A stretch of 64,000 nt of DNA from Streptomyces gobiensis (GTDB lineage: Bacteria; Actinomycetota; Actinomycetes; Streptomycetales; Streptomycetaceae), in assembly GCF_021216675.1 (NCBI RefSeq), contig NZ_CP086120.1, positions 2,772,501 through 2,836,500 of the forward strand, in the 5' to 3' direction. The notes under the pieces are model-generated. The model did not search any database, was not told the DNA's origin, and saw only the letters and a program-made list of their open reading frames with translations. Shown piece after piece: positions 41,576 through 50,666 of the stretch (its first letter is position 1; every line of letters starts with the position of its first letter). The position numbers were made by a program, and so were the translations under genes.

Positions 41576-43792
41576 GTGAATGTGCCGGACGACCGCGAAG
41601 GCGGCCAGGGCCAGGATCCGTATGTGCAGGACGCATATACGAACGATCCGTACCGGGATCGTGACCCTGCCGTCCAGGACCCGGTGAGCGAGGCGCTCCA
41701 CGACCGTGTCGAGCACCCGCCGCCGCCTCCGCCGCCAGCGCCGGAGACGCTCTATCAGCCACCGCCGCCCCCTCGGCACGCACCGGACCCGCAGCGCTGG
41801 GCCGCACCCCCCGCGCCGGAGCCGGACGGGCCGTCGCGGTATCTGCCGTACGGTGACGAGGCGGCATCCGTACAGTTCACCGGCGTGGACGAGCTGATCA
41901 CCAAGGCGCCCGACGATGACGACCGCGATGGGCCGGTGCCCCATAAACGGCCGGAAGACGCCTTCGAGCACCTCTTCCGGGACCAGCATCAGACCCCCCG
42001 AGCCCCCCAGCAGTCACCTCAGCAGGCCCTGCCACCGCAGGCACCGCCCCAGCCACCGCCGCAACCACCGGCACAGCGCCCCGAGCCCGAGCCGCAGCAG
42101 GCAGGGCAGGAGCCGCTGCCTGAGACGGAGCCCGCGGCCCCCAGCAAGCCCACCGGCCGTGGCGGCGGCATCCTCAAGTCCAGCGCCATCATGGCCGCGG
42201 GCACCCTGGTCTCCCGGCTCACCGGTTTCCTCCGCACCCTGGTCATCACGGCGGCGCTCGGCGCGGCGCTGCTCGGTGACTCCTACACCGTCGCGTACAC
42301 CCTGCCGACGATGATCTACATGCTTTCGATCGGCGGCGGCCTCAACTCGGTCTTCGTCCCGCAGCTCGTGCGTGCCATGAAGAACGACGAGGACGGTGGC
42401 GAGGCCTACGCCAACCGCCTGCTCACCCTGGTGATGGTGATCCTCGGCGGCCTGGTGGCACTCACCGTGTTCGCCGCCCCGCTGCTCGTCAAGGCGCTGT
42501 CCGTCGAGATCGCGGGCAACCCGGACGCCAACAATGTCGCCGTTACCTTCGCCCGCTACTGCCTGCCCACCATCTTCTTCATGGGTGTGCATGTGGTGAT
42601 GGGACAAATCCTCAACGCCCGCGGCCGCTTCGGCGCGATGATGTGGACCCCGGTCCTCAACAACGTCGTCATCATCTTCACCTTCAGTGCCTTTATCTGG
42701 GTCTACGGCACCTACCGAAGTTCCCAGCTCGGTGTCACCACCATCACCCCCGAGGGCGTGCGGCTGCTCGGCATCGGCACCCTGCTCGGCCTGGTGGTGC
42801 AGTCGCTGGCGATGCTCCCGTATCTGCGCGCGGCGGGCTTTCACTTCCGGCCGCGCTTCGACTGGAAGGGCCATGGCCTGGGCAAGGCCGCCAAGCTGGC
42901 CAAGTGGACGATTCTCTTTGTCCTCGCCAACCAGGCGGGCCTGATCGTCGTCACCCAGCTCGCCACCGCGGCCGGTGCCTCTGCGGACGCCGACGGCTAT
43001 CCGGGTGCGGGCATCCTCGGATACAACAACGCCCTGCTGATCTGGCAGATGCCGCAGGCCATCATCACCGTCTCGGTGATGGCCGCCCTGCTGCCCCGGC
43101 TCTCCCGCTCCGCCCACGATGGGGACCAGGGCGCGGTCCGTGACGACCTCTCGCACGGTCTGCGCACCTCAGCCGTCGCCATCGTGCCCATCGCCTTCGC
43201 CTTCCTCGCGCTCGGCGTGCCGATGTGTCTGATGATGTACGCGTCGAACGGCCCGGTGGCGGCCAGCTCAATGGGCTTCATCCTGATGGCGTTTGGCGTC
43301 GGTCTGATCCCGTTCTCCGCCCAGTACGTCGTCCTGCGCGTCTTCTACGCGTTCGAAGACACCCGTACACCCTTCTACAACACCGTCATCGTCGCCATCG
43401 GCAACGCCACCGGAGCCGGGCTGAGTTACCTGCTGCTGCCCAGCCGGTGGGCTGTCGCCGGTATGGCCGCCTCCTATGGGCTCGCCTACGTCATTGGTGT
43501 CGCCGTCGCCTGGAAGCGGCTCAGCAAGAAGCTCGGCGGTGATCTGGACGGCTCCCATATCGTCCGCACATACGCCCGGCTGTGCCTCGCCAGCATCCCC
43601 GCCGCTCTGCTAAGCGGAGGCACCGCCTACGCTGCCGTACAGGCGTTGGGCAATGGCTTCACCGGCGGTGCGGCGGCTGTGGTCAGCGGCTCCATCGTGA
43701 TGGGGCTGGTGTTCGTACTCGCTGCCAAGCGGATGCGGATCGAGGAACTCACCGCCATGATCGGCATGGTGCGGGCCAAGCTCGGCCGCTAG
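41576..43792 (+). CDS. murJ: lipid II flippase MurJ
   Basis: About 738 residues. A Pro/Gln-rich cytosolic N-terminal region of some 190 residues precedes a 13-14-helix MurJ/MviN core starting ILKSSAIMAAGTLVSRLTGFLRTLVI, with RARGRFGAMMWTPVLNNVV-like (NARGRFGAMMWTPVL) and DTRTPFYNTVI segments that carry the usual charged cavity residues. It moves lipid II across the membrane for peptidoglycan synthesis. The GTG at 41576 follows GAGGTGGGG; a TTG at 41522 overlapping the previous stop is the alternative. The next gene encodes its pseudokinase-like partner. Confidence 0.93.
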   Translation: MNVPDDREGGQGQDPYVQDAYTNDPYRDRDPAVQDPVSEALHDRVEHPPPPPPPAPETLYQPPPPPRHAPDPQRWAAPPAPEPDGPSRYLPYGDEAASVQFTGVDELITKAPDDDDRDGPVPHKRPEDAFEHLFRDQHQTPRAPQQSPQQALPPQAPPQPPPQPPAQRPEPEPQQAGQEPLPETEPAAPSKPTGRGGGILKSSAIMAAGTLVSRLTGFLRTLVITAALGAALLGDSYTVAYTLPTMIYMLSIGGGLNSVFVPQLVRAMKNDEDGGEAYANRLLTLVMVILGGLVALTVFAAPLLVKALSVEIAGNPDANNVAVTFARYCLPTIFFMGVHVVMGQILNARGRFGAMMWTPVLNNVVIIFTFSAFIWVYGTYRSSQLGVTTITPEGVRLLGIGTLLGLVVQSLAMLPYLRAAGFHFRPRFDWKGHGLGKAAKLAKWTILFVLANQAGLIVVTQLATAAGASADADGYPGAGILGYNNALLIWQMPQAIITVSVMAALLPRLSRSAHDGDQGAVRDDLSHGLRTSAVAIVPIAFAFLALGVPMCLMMYASNGPVAASSMGFILMAFGVGLIPFSAQYVVLRVFYAFEDTRTPFYNTVIVAIGNATGAGLSYLLLPSRWAVAGMAASYGLAYVIGVAVAWKRLSKKLGGDLDGSHIVRTYARLCLASIPAALLSGGTAYAAVQALGNGFTGGAAAVVSGSIVMGLVFVLAAKRMRIEELTAMIGMVRAKLGR

Positions 43793-43911
43793 TACAACCA
43801 TTGGCCGCCGTTGTGTGTCGTGCATAGCGGCGGACTGCGGGCACAATTGTCCTTGGCTGGGTTATCAGCGTTAGCAGCCTGACTGCAACGGATGGGGAGG
43901 CAGGAGCGACG

Positions 43912-45588
43912 GTGGCGGAACGGAGCACGGCTGCCGTCGACGTGGCGGACACGAGCGGTGAGAACAGCGGCGACGACAAGCCACTGACCGCACGGGCGGA
44001 CGAGACCACGGCCGACGGTACGACGCCCCAGCAGAGCAACAGCGCGCCAGAGCTGCACAGCGGCCACAAGCTCGCCAGACGCTATCGCCTCGAGGAGTGC
44101 GTCACCCGGCTTGACGGCTTCAGCAGTTGGCGCGCCATGGACGAGAAACTGCGCCGGGCCGTCGGGGTCCACCTCCTGCCCGCCGACCATCCCCGAGCCC
44201 GCCCCGTCCTCGCCGCGGCCCGCTCCGCCGCGCTGCTCGGCGACCCCCGCTTCGTCCAGGTTCTGGACGCCGTCGAGGAGGACGACCTCGTCTATGTCGT
44301 CCATGAGTGGCTGCCCGACGCCACCCCGCTCACCACGCTCTTCGCCAGCGGCCCGCTGGAACCGCACGAGGCCTACCAACTCGTCAGCCAGGTCTCCCAG
44401 GCCATGGCAGCCGCCCACCGTGAGGGTCTGGCCCACCTCCGGCTGACGCCCAGCTCCGTGCTGCGCACCGGCACCGGTCAGTACCGCATTCGCGGCCTCG
44501 CCGTGAACGCCGCCCTCCGTGGCATCAGCAGCGACCACCCGCAGCGCACCGACACCGAGGCCGTCGGAGCACTGCTGTACGCGTCCCTCACCCAGCGCTG
44601 GCCGTACGAGCAGGACGCGTACGGGCTCAGTGGCATCGGCGGGCTGTCCGGTGACTCGCTGCTGTCGCCGGACCAGATCCGCGCCGGAGTCCACCGGGCC
44701 CTGTCCCAGCTCGCCATGCGCGCCCTCGTCAACGACGGCGCCACCGCCTCCAGCGAGGATCAGCCCTGTGCTACCCCGGAGGAACTGGTCAAGGCGGTCG
44801 CCGAGCTGCCCCGCATCCGGCCGCCGGAGCCCACCTTCAGCCAGCCCCCGCCGTACCAGCGCGCCCCCCACCGGCACAACGGCTACCAGCATGGCTCCTA
44901 CGGCCCCGAGGCCGCCCGTACACCGGCCGGACCGGCCCGCTCCACCACCGTGCCCCCCGCCTCCCCACCGCCCACCCTGCCGGGGCGTACCGGCAAGGTC
45001 ATCAAATGGGGGGTCTCAGCGCTGCTCATCGCCGCACTGGGACTCGCCAGCTGGCAGATCGCCGGAGCCCTGATGAATGGTGATGGCTCCGACGGCAGTT
45101 CGGAGACATCGAAGCAGAGCCAGGGCCACAGCCCGCGTCCGGCCACACCCACCGGCAAGCCAGTGGAGATCGTCTCGGCCAGGATCCTGGACAGCGGCAG
45201 TGAGCGAGGGGACACCGCCCCGGCCTATGACGGCAACCCGGACACCTACTGGCAGACCTTCAAATACGCAAGCGCCAAGTTCGGGAACCTCAAGCCCGGT
45301 GTCGGCCTGATTCTCGACCTCGGTGAGGTGAAGCAGGTCAGCAGCATCAAGGTCAGCTTCAAGGGGCAGACCGCCGTCGACTTCCTGGCGGCGCCCCAGA
45401 CGACCGGGTCGATGCCCGTTTCGCACAGCGGCTTCAGCAAAGTCAGCAGCGGCACCGGCAGCGAGGTCACGCTCAAGGCCAAGAAGCCGATCAAGACGCG
45501 GTATGTCCTGGTGTGGGTCACTGAACTACCGCTCACCGAGCAGGGTGAATACCGCGCCCGGGTCACGGAGATCGACGTCAGCAGCTGA
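43912..45588 (+). CDS. membrane pseudokinase with extracellular discoidin-like domain (MviN partner)
   Basis: A 558-residue single-pass protein. Residues about 50-280 have a protein-kinase fold (LARRYRLEECVTRLDGFSSWRAMDEKL, LVYVVHEWLPDATPL), but the catalytic loop reads HLRLTPSSVL instead of HRDxKPxN and the DFG position reads IRGLAV, so it is a pseudokinase. A Pro-rich stretch and one helix near 365-385 (WGVSALLIAALGLASWQIAGAL) lead to an outer beta domain (about 420-558) with AYDGNPDTYWQT and LILDLGEVKQVSSIKVSF, like F5/8 C-type sugar-binding modules. In Mycobacterium tuberculosis these domains are fused to MurJ (Rv3910). GTG start behind GGAGGCAGGAG. Confidence 0.9.
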   Translation: MAERSTAAVDVADTSGENSGDDKPLTARADETTADGTTPQQSNSAPELHSGHKLARRYRLEECVTRLDGFSSWRAMDEKLRRAVGVHLLPADHPRARPVLAAARSAALLGDPRFVQVLDAVEEDDLVYVVHEWLPDATPLTTLFASGPLEPHEAYQLVSQVSQAMAAAHREGLAHLRLTPSSVLRTGTGQYRIRGLAVNAALRGISSDHPQRTDTEAVGALLYASLTQRWPYEQDAYGLSGIGGLSGDSLLSPDQIRAGVHRALSQLAMRALVNDGATASSEDQPCATPEELVKAVAELPRIRPPEPTFSQPPPYQRAPHRHNGYQHGSYGPEAARTPAGPARSTTVPPASPPPTLPGRTGKVIKWGVSALLIAALGLASWQIAGALMNGDGSDGSSETSKQSQGHSPRPATPTGKPVEIVSARILDSGSERGDTAPAYDGNPDTYWQTFKYASAKFGNLKPGVGLILDLGEVKQVSSIKVSFKGQTAVDFLAAPQTTGSMPVSHSGFSKVSSGTGSEVTLKAKKPIKTRYVLVWVTELPLTEQGEYRARVTEIDVSS

Positions 45589-45617
45589 TCCAGATCTCGG
45601 TGAGGGGAGGGCTGGCC

Positions 45618-46337
45618 ATGGACCCAGGGGGCGACAACGCGGCACACGGTGCCCATGACGCCAAGGGCACCGCCCAGCCCGATGACCACGAGCTGCTTGC
45701 CCGCCATGTTGACGGCGACCCGGATGCCTTCACCGAGATCGTGCACCGCCACCGCGACCGGCTCTGGGCGGTGGCACTGCGCACCCTCGGCGACCGTGAG
45801 GAGGCCGCTGACGCCGTCCAGGACGCCCTCGTCTCCGCCTACCGCGCCGCCCATACGTTCCGTGGCCAGTCGGCCGTCACCACCTGGCTGCACCGCATCA
45901 CCGTCAACGCATGTCTGGACCGCGCCCGCAAGACCGCTGCCCGCCGCACCTCCCCTGTCGCCGAGACCGAGCGGCTGGAGCAGCTTCTGGAGCCGCATGA
46001 GTCCGCCGCCGCTCCCGCCGAGCGCCACGATGTGCACCGTCAGCTCCTGGCAGCCCTCGCCAAGCTCCCCACCGAGCAGCGGGCCGCCCTGGTCCTCGTC
46101 GATATGCAGGGTTATCCGGTGGCGGAGGCCGCCCAGATACTTGGCGTCCCCGCCGGCACCATCAAGAGCCGCTGCGCCCGTGGCAGAGCCCGGCTGCTGC
46201 CGATGCTGACCCATCTGCGTCCGGAGGGTAGCCCGCCGGATCGTGGGGGAAGGAACCGGACGCAGGGGACATCCGTCCCACCGGCACGAGGGGCCGAAGG
46301 AACCGGAGCTGTGAAGGGCGGAGGTGGACCCACATGA
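45618..46337 (+). CDS. sigM: ECF sigma factor SigM
   Basis: A 239-residue extracytoplasmic-function sigma factor. Region 2 covers about 25-105 (DDHELLARHVDGDPDAFTEIVHRHRDRLW, DAVQDALVSAYRAAHTF, TTWLHRITVNACLDRAR) and region 4 about 135-195 (LPTEQRAALVLVDMQGYPVAEAAQILGVPAGTIKSR). Position next to trxBA and a zinc anti-sigma gene matches sigM of Streptomyces and mycobacteria. ATG follows GAGGGGAGGG; the stop overlaps the anti-sigma start (ATGA). Confidence 0.92.
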   Translation: MDPGGDNAAHGAHDAKGTAQPDDHELLARHVDGDPDAFTEIVHRHRDRLWAVALRTLGDREEAADAVQDALVSAYRAAHTFRGQSAVTTWLHRITVNACLDRARKTAARRTSPVAETERLEQLLEPHESAAAPAERHDVHRQLLAALAKLPTEQRAALVLVDMQGYPVAEAAQILGVPAGTIKSRCARGRARLLPMLTHLRPEGSPPDRGGRNRTQGTSVPPARGAEGTGAVKGGGGPT

Positions 46338-47311
46338 CATCCGCGTCTTTCGCGACGTCCGGCACCGACAACCACCCAGAGGTGGCAGAAATCTCCGCGC
46401 TCACCGAGGGGCTGTTGCCCCCCGGGCGCTCAGCGGATGTACGGACCCATCTCTCGGACTGCACCCTCTGTGCCGATGTACGGACCTCCCTTGACGAGAT
46501 CCGCAGCGCACTGGGCACCCTGCCGGGCCCGCCCCGGATGCCGGATGACATCGCGGGCCGTATCGACGCGGCACTGGCCGCGGAGGCACTGCTGAACGCC
46601 ACCGCACCGGAGTCGGCGGCCGATGTCCCACATGCTCCGTCACCGCTGGGGACGCAGCGGCCGTCAGCGGCTCCGCCGCGGGCCGCGTCCCCAGCGGGAT
46701 ACGGAACTGTTTCACGTGAAACGGCGCGCCCTCCGGGTCAGCCCAGCGCCGCCACCGGCCCCGGACGGCAGCCCAGTCGCAAGACCCGCCGCCGTCGCAC
46801 CGCCCTGCTCAGTGCCACCGGCGCCCTCGCCGCCCTCGCGTTCGGCGCGTTCTTCATGCCCGGCCTGCTGAGCTCCGACAGCGGTTCCCGCTCCCCCGGC
46901 AACACGGCCCAGGCCGGCCAGGAGACCGCTACCAGCGGGCGTGGCCTCACCACCGCGAGTCTTGAGCACCAGGTGCACTCCCTGCTCGCCACGGCGCCTC
47001 AGGCGAATACCCGGGGCGCTCAGGAGAAGTCCGCCCCGGGCATCGGCGCCAAGGGCAGCTCCACCGCCTCCCCGCTTCATCAGCAGGGGACCGCCATTCC
47101 GGTCTGTGTCCAGCGAGGCATCGACCGTAGCGAGCCCCCGCTGGCCGCCTCCGAGGAGACGTTCGAGGGCTCACCCGCGTATCTCGTCGTGCTCCAGCAT
47201 CCGGGTGACGAGCAGCGGGTCAACGCGTATGTCGTCGACGCGAGCTGCGTCACACAGTCGCCCGGCACACCGGGGAGCGTCCTGGCCGTGAGGACCTTCG
47301 ATCGCCGTTAG
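46334..47311 (+). CDS. anti-sigma factor for SigM (zinc-binding type)
   Basis: A 325-residue protein. The first 80 residues hold an anti-sigma domain with the ZAS zinc motif: a His near residue 15 and HLSDCTLC (H-x3-C-x2-C) near residue 36. A Pro/Ala-rich linker leads to one membrane helix (LLSATGALAALAFGAFFMPGLL, about residue 155) and an outer C-terminal domain of about 130 residues with two Cys. It overlaps sigM by 4 nt and should hold SigM at the membrane until stress. A perfect parS site lies inside its linker, read as VSRET. Confidence 0.88.
   Translation: MTSASFATSGTDNHPEVAEISALTEGLLPPGRSADVRTHLSDCTLCADVRTSLDEIRSALGTLPGPPRMPDDIAGRIDAALAAEALLNATAPESAADVPHAPSPLGTQRPSAAPPRAASPAGYGTVSRETARPPGQPSAATGPGRQPSRKTRRRRTALLSATGALAALAFGAFFMPGLLSSDSGSRSPGNTAQAGQETATSGRGLTTASLEHQVHSLLATAPQANTRGAQEKSAPGIGAKGSSTASPLHQQGTAIPVCVQRGIDRSEPPLAASEETFEGSPAYLVVLQHPGDEQRVNAYVVDASCVTQSPGTPGSVLAVRTFDRR
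46709..46722. other. parS site 4 (inside the anti-sigma gene)
   Basis: Exact GTTTCACGTGAAAC within the linker-coding part of the anti-sigma factor gene, translated as Val-Ser-Arg-Glu-Thr. Confidence 0.92.
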
Positions 47312-47349
47312 ATCGGCGTTGTACGGTCGTACGTGCGCCCTGCCGCTCC

Positions 47350-47376
47350 GGGAATGCCTGCCCCGTAGGATCCGTT
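47350..47376 (+). promoter_or_regulatory. SigR-type promoter of trxBA
   Basis: GGGAAT, an 18-bp spacer and GTT match the GGAAT-N18-GTT promoter of the thiol-stress sigma factor SigR. It lies about 60 bp upstream of the trxB GTG. SigR control of trxBA is established in S. coelicolor; the match here is direct sequence evidence for the same logic. Confidence 0.85.
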
Positions 47377-47434
47377 GGGTGGGGTGAGAGCCTCGCCAGA
47401 ACCCGGTATCCGTCGGCAGACAAGGAAGACACCC

Positions 47435-48421
47435 GTGAGCGACGTCCGTAACGTGATCATCATCGGCTCCGGGCCTGCGGGCTACACCGCCGCCCTCTAC
47501 ACGGCCCGCGCCTCCCTCGAGCCCCTGGTTTTCGAGGGCTCGGTCACCGCGGGTGGCGCGCTGATGAACACCACCGAGGTCGAGAACTTCCCCGGCTTCC
47601 GCGACAGCATTATGGGCCCCGAGCTGATGGACAATATGCGCGCCCAGGCCGAGCGCTTCGGCGCCGAGCTGATTCCGGACGATGTCACCGCCGTGGATCT
47701 CTCCGGCGAGATCAAGACCGTCACCGACTCGGCCGGCACCGTCCACCGGGCCCGGACCATCATCGTCAGCACCGGCTCCCAGCACCGCAAGCTCGGTCTG
47801 CCGATGGAGGACGAGCTCTCCGGACGCGGCGTCTCCTACTGCGCCACCTGCGACGGCTTCTTCTTCCGTGAGCAGGACATCGCCGTCATCGGCGGCGGCG
47901 ACACCGCGATGGAGGAGGCAACCTTCCTCTCCCGGTTCGCCAAGTCCGTCACCGTCGTCCACCGCCGGGACGCCCTCCGCGCCTCCAAGGCGATGCAGGA
48001 ACGCGCCTTCGCCGACCCGAAGATCAAATTCATCTGGGACAGCATGGTCGACGAGATCCACGAGGAGGACAACAAGCTCTCCGGTCTGACCCTGCGCAAC
48101 ACCAAGACCGGCGAGACCTCCGAGCTCCCGGTGACCGGTCTCTTCGTCGCCATCGGCCACGACCCGCGCACCGAACTGTTCAAGGGCGTCCTCACCTTCG
48201 ATGACGACGGCTACATCATGGTCGACACTCCCTCCACCCGCACGAATGTCCCCGGTGTCTTCGCCGCAGGCGATGTCGTCGACCACACCTACCGCCAGGC
48301 CGTCACCGCAGCCGGCACCGGCTGCGCCGCCGCCCTGGACGCCGAGCGCTATCTGGCCGCTCTTGCCGACGGCAGCTCCGTCCCGGAGCCGGAGAAGACA
48401 ACGGCCGCTGCCACCGTCTGA
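47435..48421 (+). CDS. trxB: thioredoxin reductase
   Basis: A 328-residue flavoenzyme that reduces thioredoxin with NADPH. FAD-binding [20 protein letters not shown] at the start, redox-active [12 protein letters not shown] (C-A-T-C) near residue 140, NADPH-binding [14 protein letters not shown] and the closing FAD motif [13 protein letters not shown] start with AAGGAAG upstream. First gene of trxBA, 35 bp before trxA, behind a SigR-type promoter. Confidence 0.98.
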   Translation: MSDVRNVIIIGSGPAGYTAALYTARASLEPLVFEGSVTAGGALMNTTEVENFPGFRDSIMGPELMDNMRAQAERFGAELIPDDVTAVDLSGEIKTVTDSAGTVHRARTIIVSTGSQHRKLGLPMEDELSGRGVSYCATCDGFFFREQDIAVIGGGDTAMEEATFLSRFAKSVTVVHRRDALRASKAMQERAFADPKIKFIWDSMVDEIHEEDNKLSGLTLRNTKTGETSELPVTGLFVAIGHDPRTELFKGVLTFDDDGYIMVDTPSTRTNVPGVFAAGDVVDHTYRQAVTAAGTGCAAALDAERYLAALADGSSVPEPEKTTAAATV

Positions 48422-48455
48422 TTTCTACACCCGCACCATCACCACAGGAGATTCC

Positions 48456-48779
48456 ATGGCCACCGTGACCGCCACCGACGCCAACTTCGACGAGGTCGTC
48501 CTCAAGAGCGACAAGCCTGTACTCGTCGACTTCTGGGCAGCCTGGTGCGGCCCGTGCCGCCAGATCGCCCCGTCCCTGGACGCGATCTCGGAGGAGCAGG
48601 CCGAAAAGATCACCGTCGTCAAGCTCAACATCGACGAGAACCCGGCTACTGCCGCCAAGTACGGGATCATGTCCATCCCGACGATGAGCGTCTACCAGGA
48701 CGGCGAGGTGGTGAAGACCATCGTCGGCGCCAAGCCGAAGGCTGCCATTGAGAAGGACCTCGCCGACTTTATCGGCTGA
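48456..48779 (+). CDS. trxA: thioredoxin
   Basis: A 107-residue classical thioredoxin with the active site FWAAWCGPCRQIAP near residue 32 and the cis-Pro segment IMSIPTMSVYQDG. It reduces protein disulfides using TrxB. CAGGAG precedes the ATG. The last gene of trxBA; a parS site and a hairpin follow within 60 bp. Confidence 0.98.
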   Translation: MATVTATDANFDEVVLKSDKPVLVDFWAAWCGPCRQIAPSLDAISEEQAEKITVVKLNIDENPATAAKYGIMSIPTMSVYQDGEVVKTIVGAKPKAAIEKDLADFIG

Positions 48780-48791
48780 AGATCGTTCCTG

Positions 48792-48805
48792 GTTTCACGT
48801 GAAAC
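48792..48805. other. parS site 5
   Basis: Exact GTTTCACGTGAAAC 12 bp after the trxA stop; its last three bases start the stem of the adjacent hairpin. Confidence 0.93.
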
Positions 48806-48834
48806 GGGTCGCCCCGCGTCAGGGGCGACCCGTT
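48803..48834. terminator. 13-bp stem hairpin abutting parS 5
   Basis: AACGGGTCGCCCC pairs exactly with GGGGCGACCCGTT over a 6-nt loop, between trxA and the convergent GNAT gene. It shares three bases with the parS site; a run of CTCGTTGCTC-like repeats follows. Confidence 0.85.
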
Positions 48835-48877
48835 CTCGTTGCTCCTCGTTGCTCCTCGTTTGCTCGCAACCCATGGC

Positions 48878-49495
48878 TCACAGCGGCCGCAGAACCGGGT
48901 CCTTCTGCACCGCGCCAAGGAGCTGATCCAGCGCCCGCTCCACATCCTCTTTCCAGGAGAGCGTCGTCCGCAGCTCCAGCCGCAGCCGTGGATAGTGATG
49001 ATGCGGACGTACGGTCTTGAAGCCCACAGCGAGCAGGTACTCGGCCGGGAGCACACACGCGGGCTCTTTCCAACGGGCATCCGCGAAGGCCTCGATCGCC
49101 TTGAATCCCCGCCGCAGCAGATCCTTCGCCACGGTCTGCACCATCACCCGGCCCAGCCCCTGCCCTTGGTACGCGGGCAGCAACCGGGCCGTCATCAGCT
49201 GCACCGCGTCCGGGGACACCGGGCTTGTCGGGAAGGCAGTGGAGCGCGGGACATACGCCGGCGGCGCGTAGAGCACAAACCCCACCGGGGCCTCGTCGAC
49301 ATAGACGATCCGCCCGCACGATCCCCACTCCAGCAGCACAGCGGAGATCCAGGCTTCCTTCTCCAGATCCGGCCGGCCGGTCTTCACGGCCGCATCGCCG
49401 CTGACCGGGTCCAGCTCCCAGAAGACACATGTACGGCATTTCTTCGGGAGGTCCGGGAGATTGTCCAGCGTGAGCGGAACGAGTTGACGCCCCAT
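48878..49495 (-). CDS. GNAT-family N-acetyltransferase downstream of parB
   Basis: A 205-residue acetyltransferase. It opens MGRQLVPLTLDNLPDLPKKCRTCVFWE, with IVYVDEAPVGFVLYAPPAYVP as the central strands and PAYQGQGLGRVMVQTVAKDL as the acetyl-CoA loop (Q-x2-G-x-G). Two Cys near residues 21-24 are a conserved oddity of this subgroup. Substrate unknown. It follows parB by 46 bp on the same strand, but its start codon is buried in a 22-bp stem hairpin, which could reduce or regulate its translation. Confidence 0.85.
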   Translation of the reverse strand: MGRQLVPLTLDNLPDLPKKCRTCVFWELDPVSGDAAVKTGRPDLEKEAWISAVLLEWGSCGRIVYVDEAPVGFVLYAPPAYVPRSTAFPTSPVSPDAVQLMTARLLPAYQGQGLGRVMVQTVAKDLLRRGFKAIEAFADARWKEPACVLPAEYLLAVGFKTVRPHHHYPRLRLELRTTLSWKEDVERALDQLLGAVQKDPVLRPL

Positions 49496-49528
49496 GGATC
49501 CATCGTATCCATGGGGCGTCAACTCGTT
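49478..49528. other. 22-bp perfect hairpin covering the GNAT start codon
   Basis: AACGAGTTGACGCCCCATGG plus AT pairs exactly with its complement over a 7-nt loop. It starts 14 bp after the parB stop and includes the ATG of the GNAT gene plus its first five codons. It can be read as a parAB terminator or as a translation-blocking structure for the next gene. Confidence 0.85.
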
Positions 49529-49541
49529 GGGTTTCCCGCGC

Positions 49542-50666
49542 TCAGTCGCTGTCCTCAGACGGGTCCGCAGTGCTCTCAGCGAGCTTCTGCTCCAGCACCG
49601 GGCCTTCGCCCGGCGCCAGCTGCCCCAGGATCCGCTCCAGATCCTCCATTGAGGCGAACTCGACGACGATCTTGCCCTTCTTCTGCCCGAGATCGACCTT
49701 CACCCGGGTCTCAAAGCGGTCGGAGAGCCGCCCGGCCAGATGGTCAAGCGCCGGGGAGAGCCGCTTGCCCGCCCGCGGCCCCTTAGCCTTCGCCGGGCTC
49801 TTCTGCTCTGTCCCCAGCAGCGTGACAATCTCCTCGACCGCCCGCACCGACAGTCCCTCGGCCACAATGCGATGGGCGAGCCGGTCCTGCTCCTCGGAAT
49901 CCTCCACCGAGAGCAGCGCACGGGCGTGCCCGGCCGAAAGCACCCCGGCTGCTACCCGCCGCTGCACCGACGGAGAGAGCCGCAGCAGCCGCAGGGTGTT
50001 GGAGACCTGCGGACGGGACCGGCCGATACGGTCCGCCAGCTGATCGTGGGTGCAGTCGAAATCCTTGAGCAACTGGTCATAGGCCGCGGCCTCTTCCAGC
50101 GGGTTGAGCTGTGCGCGGTGCAGGTTCTCCAGCAGCGCGTCGAGAAGGAGCTTGTCGTCCTCGGTGGCCCGGACGATCGCTGGGATCCTGTCCAGCCCCG
50201 CATCACGGCAGGCCCGCCAGCGCCGCTCACCCATGATGAGCTCATAGCTGTCCGGCCCCAGCTGCCGCACCACCACCGGCTGGAGCAGACCGACTTCCTT
50301 GATGGAGGTCACCAGCTCAGCGAGAGCGTCTTCGTCAAAGACCTCACGTGGCTGTCGCGGGTTGGGCGTGATGGCTTCCAGGGGCAGCTCGGCGAAGTGC
50401 GCTCCTGTCGCCTCGCCCTCAGCCACAAGGTCCTGTGCCCCGATGTGGTCCGCATCCTGGGAGATATTGTTCCGCGCAGCGCTGTCCGGGAGGGAGGTGA
50501 CCTTGGCTGCCGCTACTCCCCGCTCCGGCGTCAGTACCGGCACCGCGGTTGGGGAAGTGGTGCCGTTGGATCCCACCAGTGGCGAGATGTTCTCATCCAT
50601 CCCATTGGGCGCTGCGGGGATCAGTGCGCCAAGCCCACGGCCCAGCCCTCTACGTCGTTCGCTCAC
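49542..50666 (-). CDS. parB: chromosome-partitioning protein ParB
   Basis: A 374-residue ParB. N-terminal [17 protein letters not shown] binds ParA; the CTPase/parS-binding core has [17 protein letters not shown] and [17 protein letters not shown], followed by the HTH region ([26 protein letters not shown]) and a C-terminal dimerisation domain ([27 protein letters not shown]). It loads at the parS sites mapped in this window. GTG start, overlapping the parA stop by 4 nt (GTGA), behind GGAGGGG. Confidence 0.97.
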   Translation of the reverse strand: MSERRRGLGRGLGALIPAAPNGMDENISPLVGSNGTTSPTAVPVLTPERGVAAAKVTSLPDSAARNNISQDADHIGAQDLVAEGEATGAHFAELPLEAITPNPRQPREVFDEDALAELVTSIKEVGLLQPVVVRQLGPDSYELIMGERRWRACRDAGLDRIPAIVRATEDDKLLLDALLENLHRAQLNPLEEAAAYDQLLKDFDCTHDQLADRIGRSRPQVSNTLRLLRLSPSVQRRVAAGVLSAGHARALLSVEDSEEQDRLAHRIVAEGLSVRAVEEIVTLLGTEQKSPAKAKGPRAGKRLSPALDHLAGRLSDRFETRVKVDLGQKKGKIVVEFASMEDLERILGQLAPGEGPVLEQKLAESTADPSEDSD

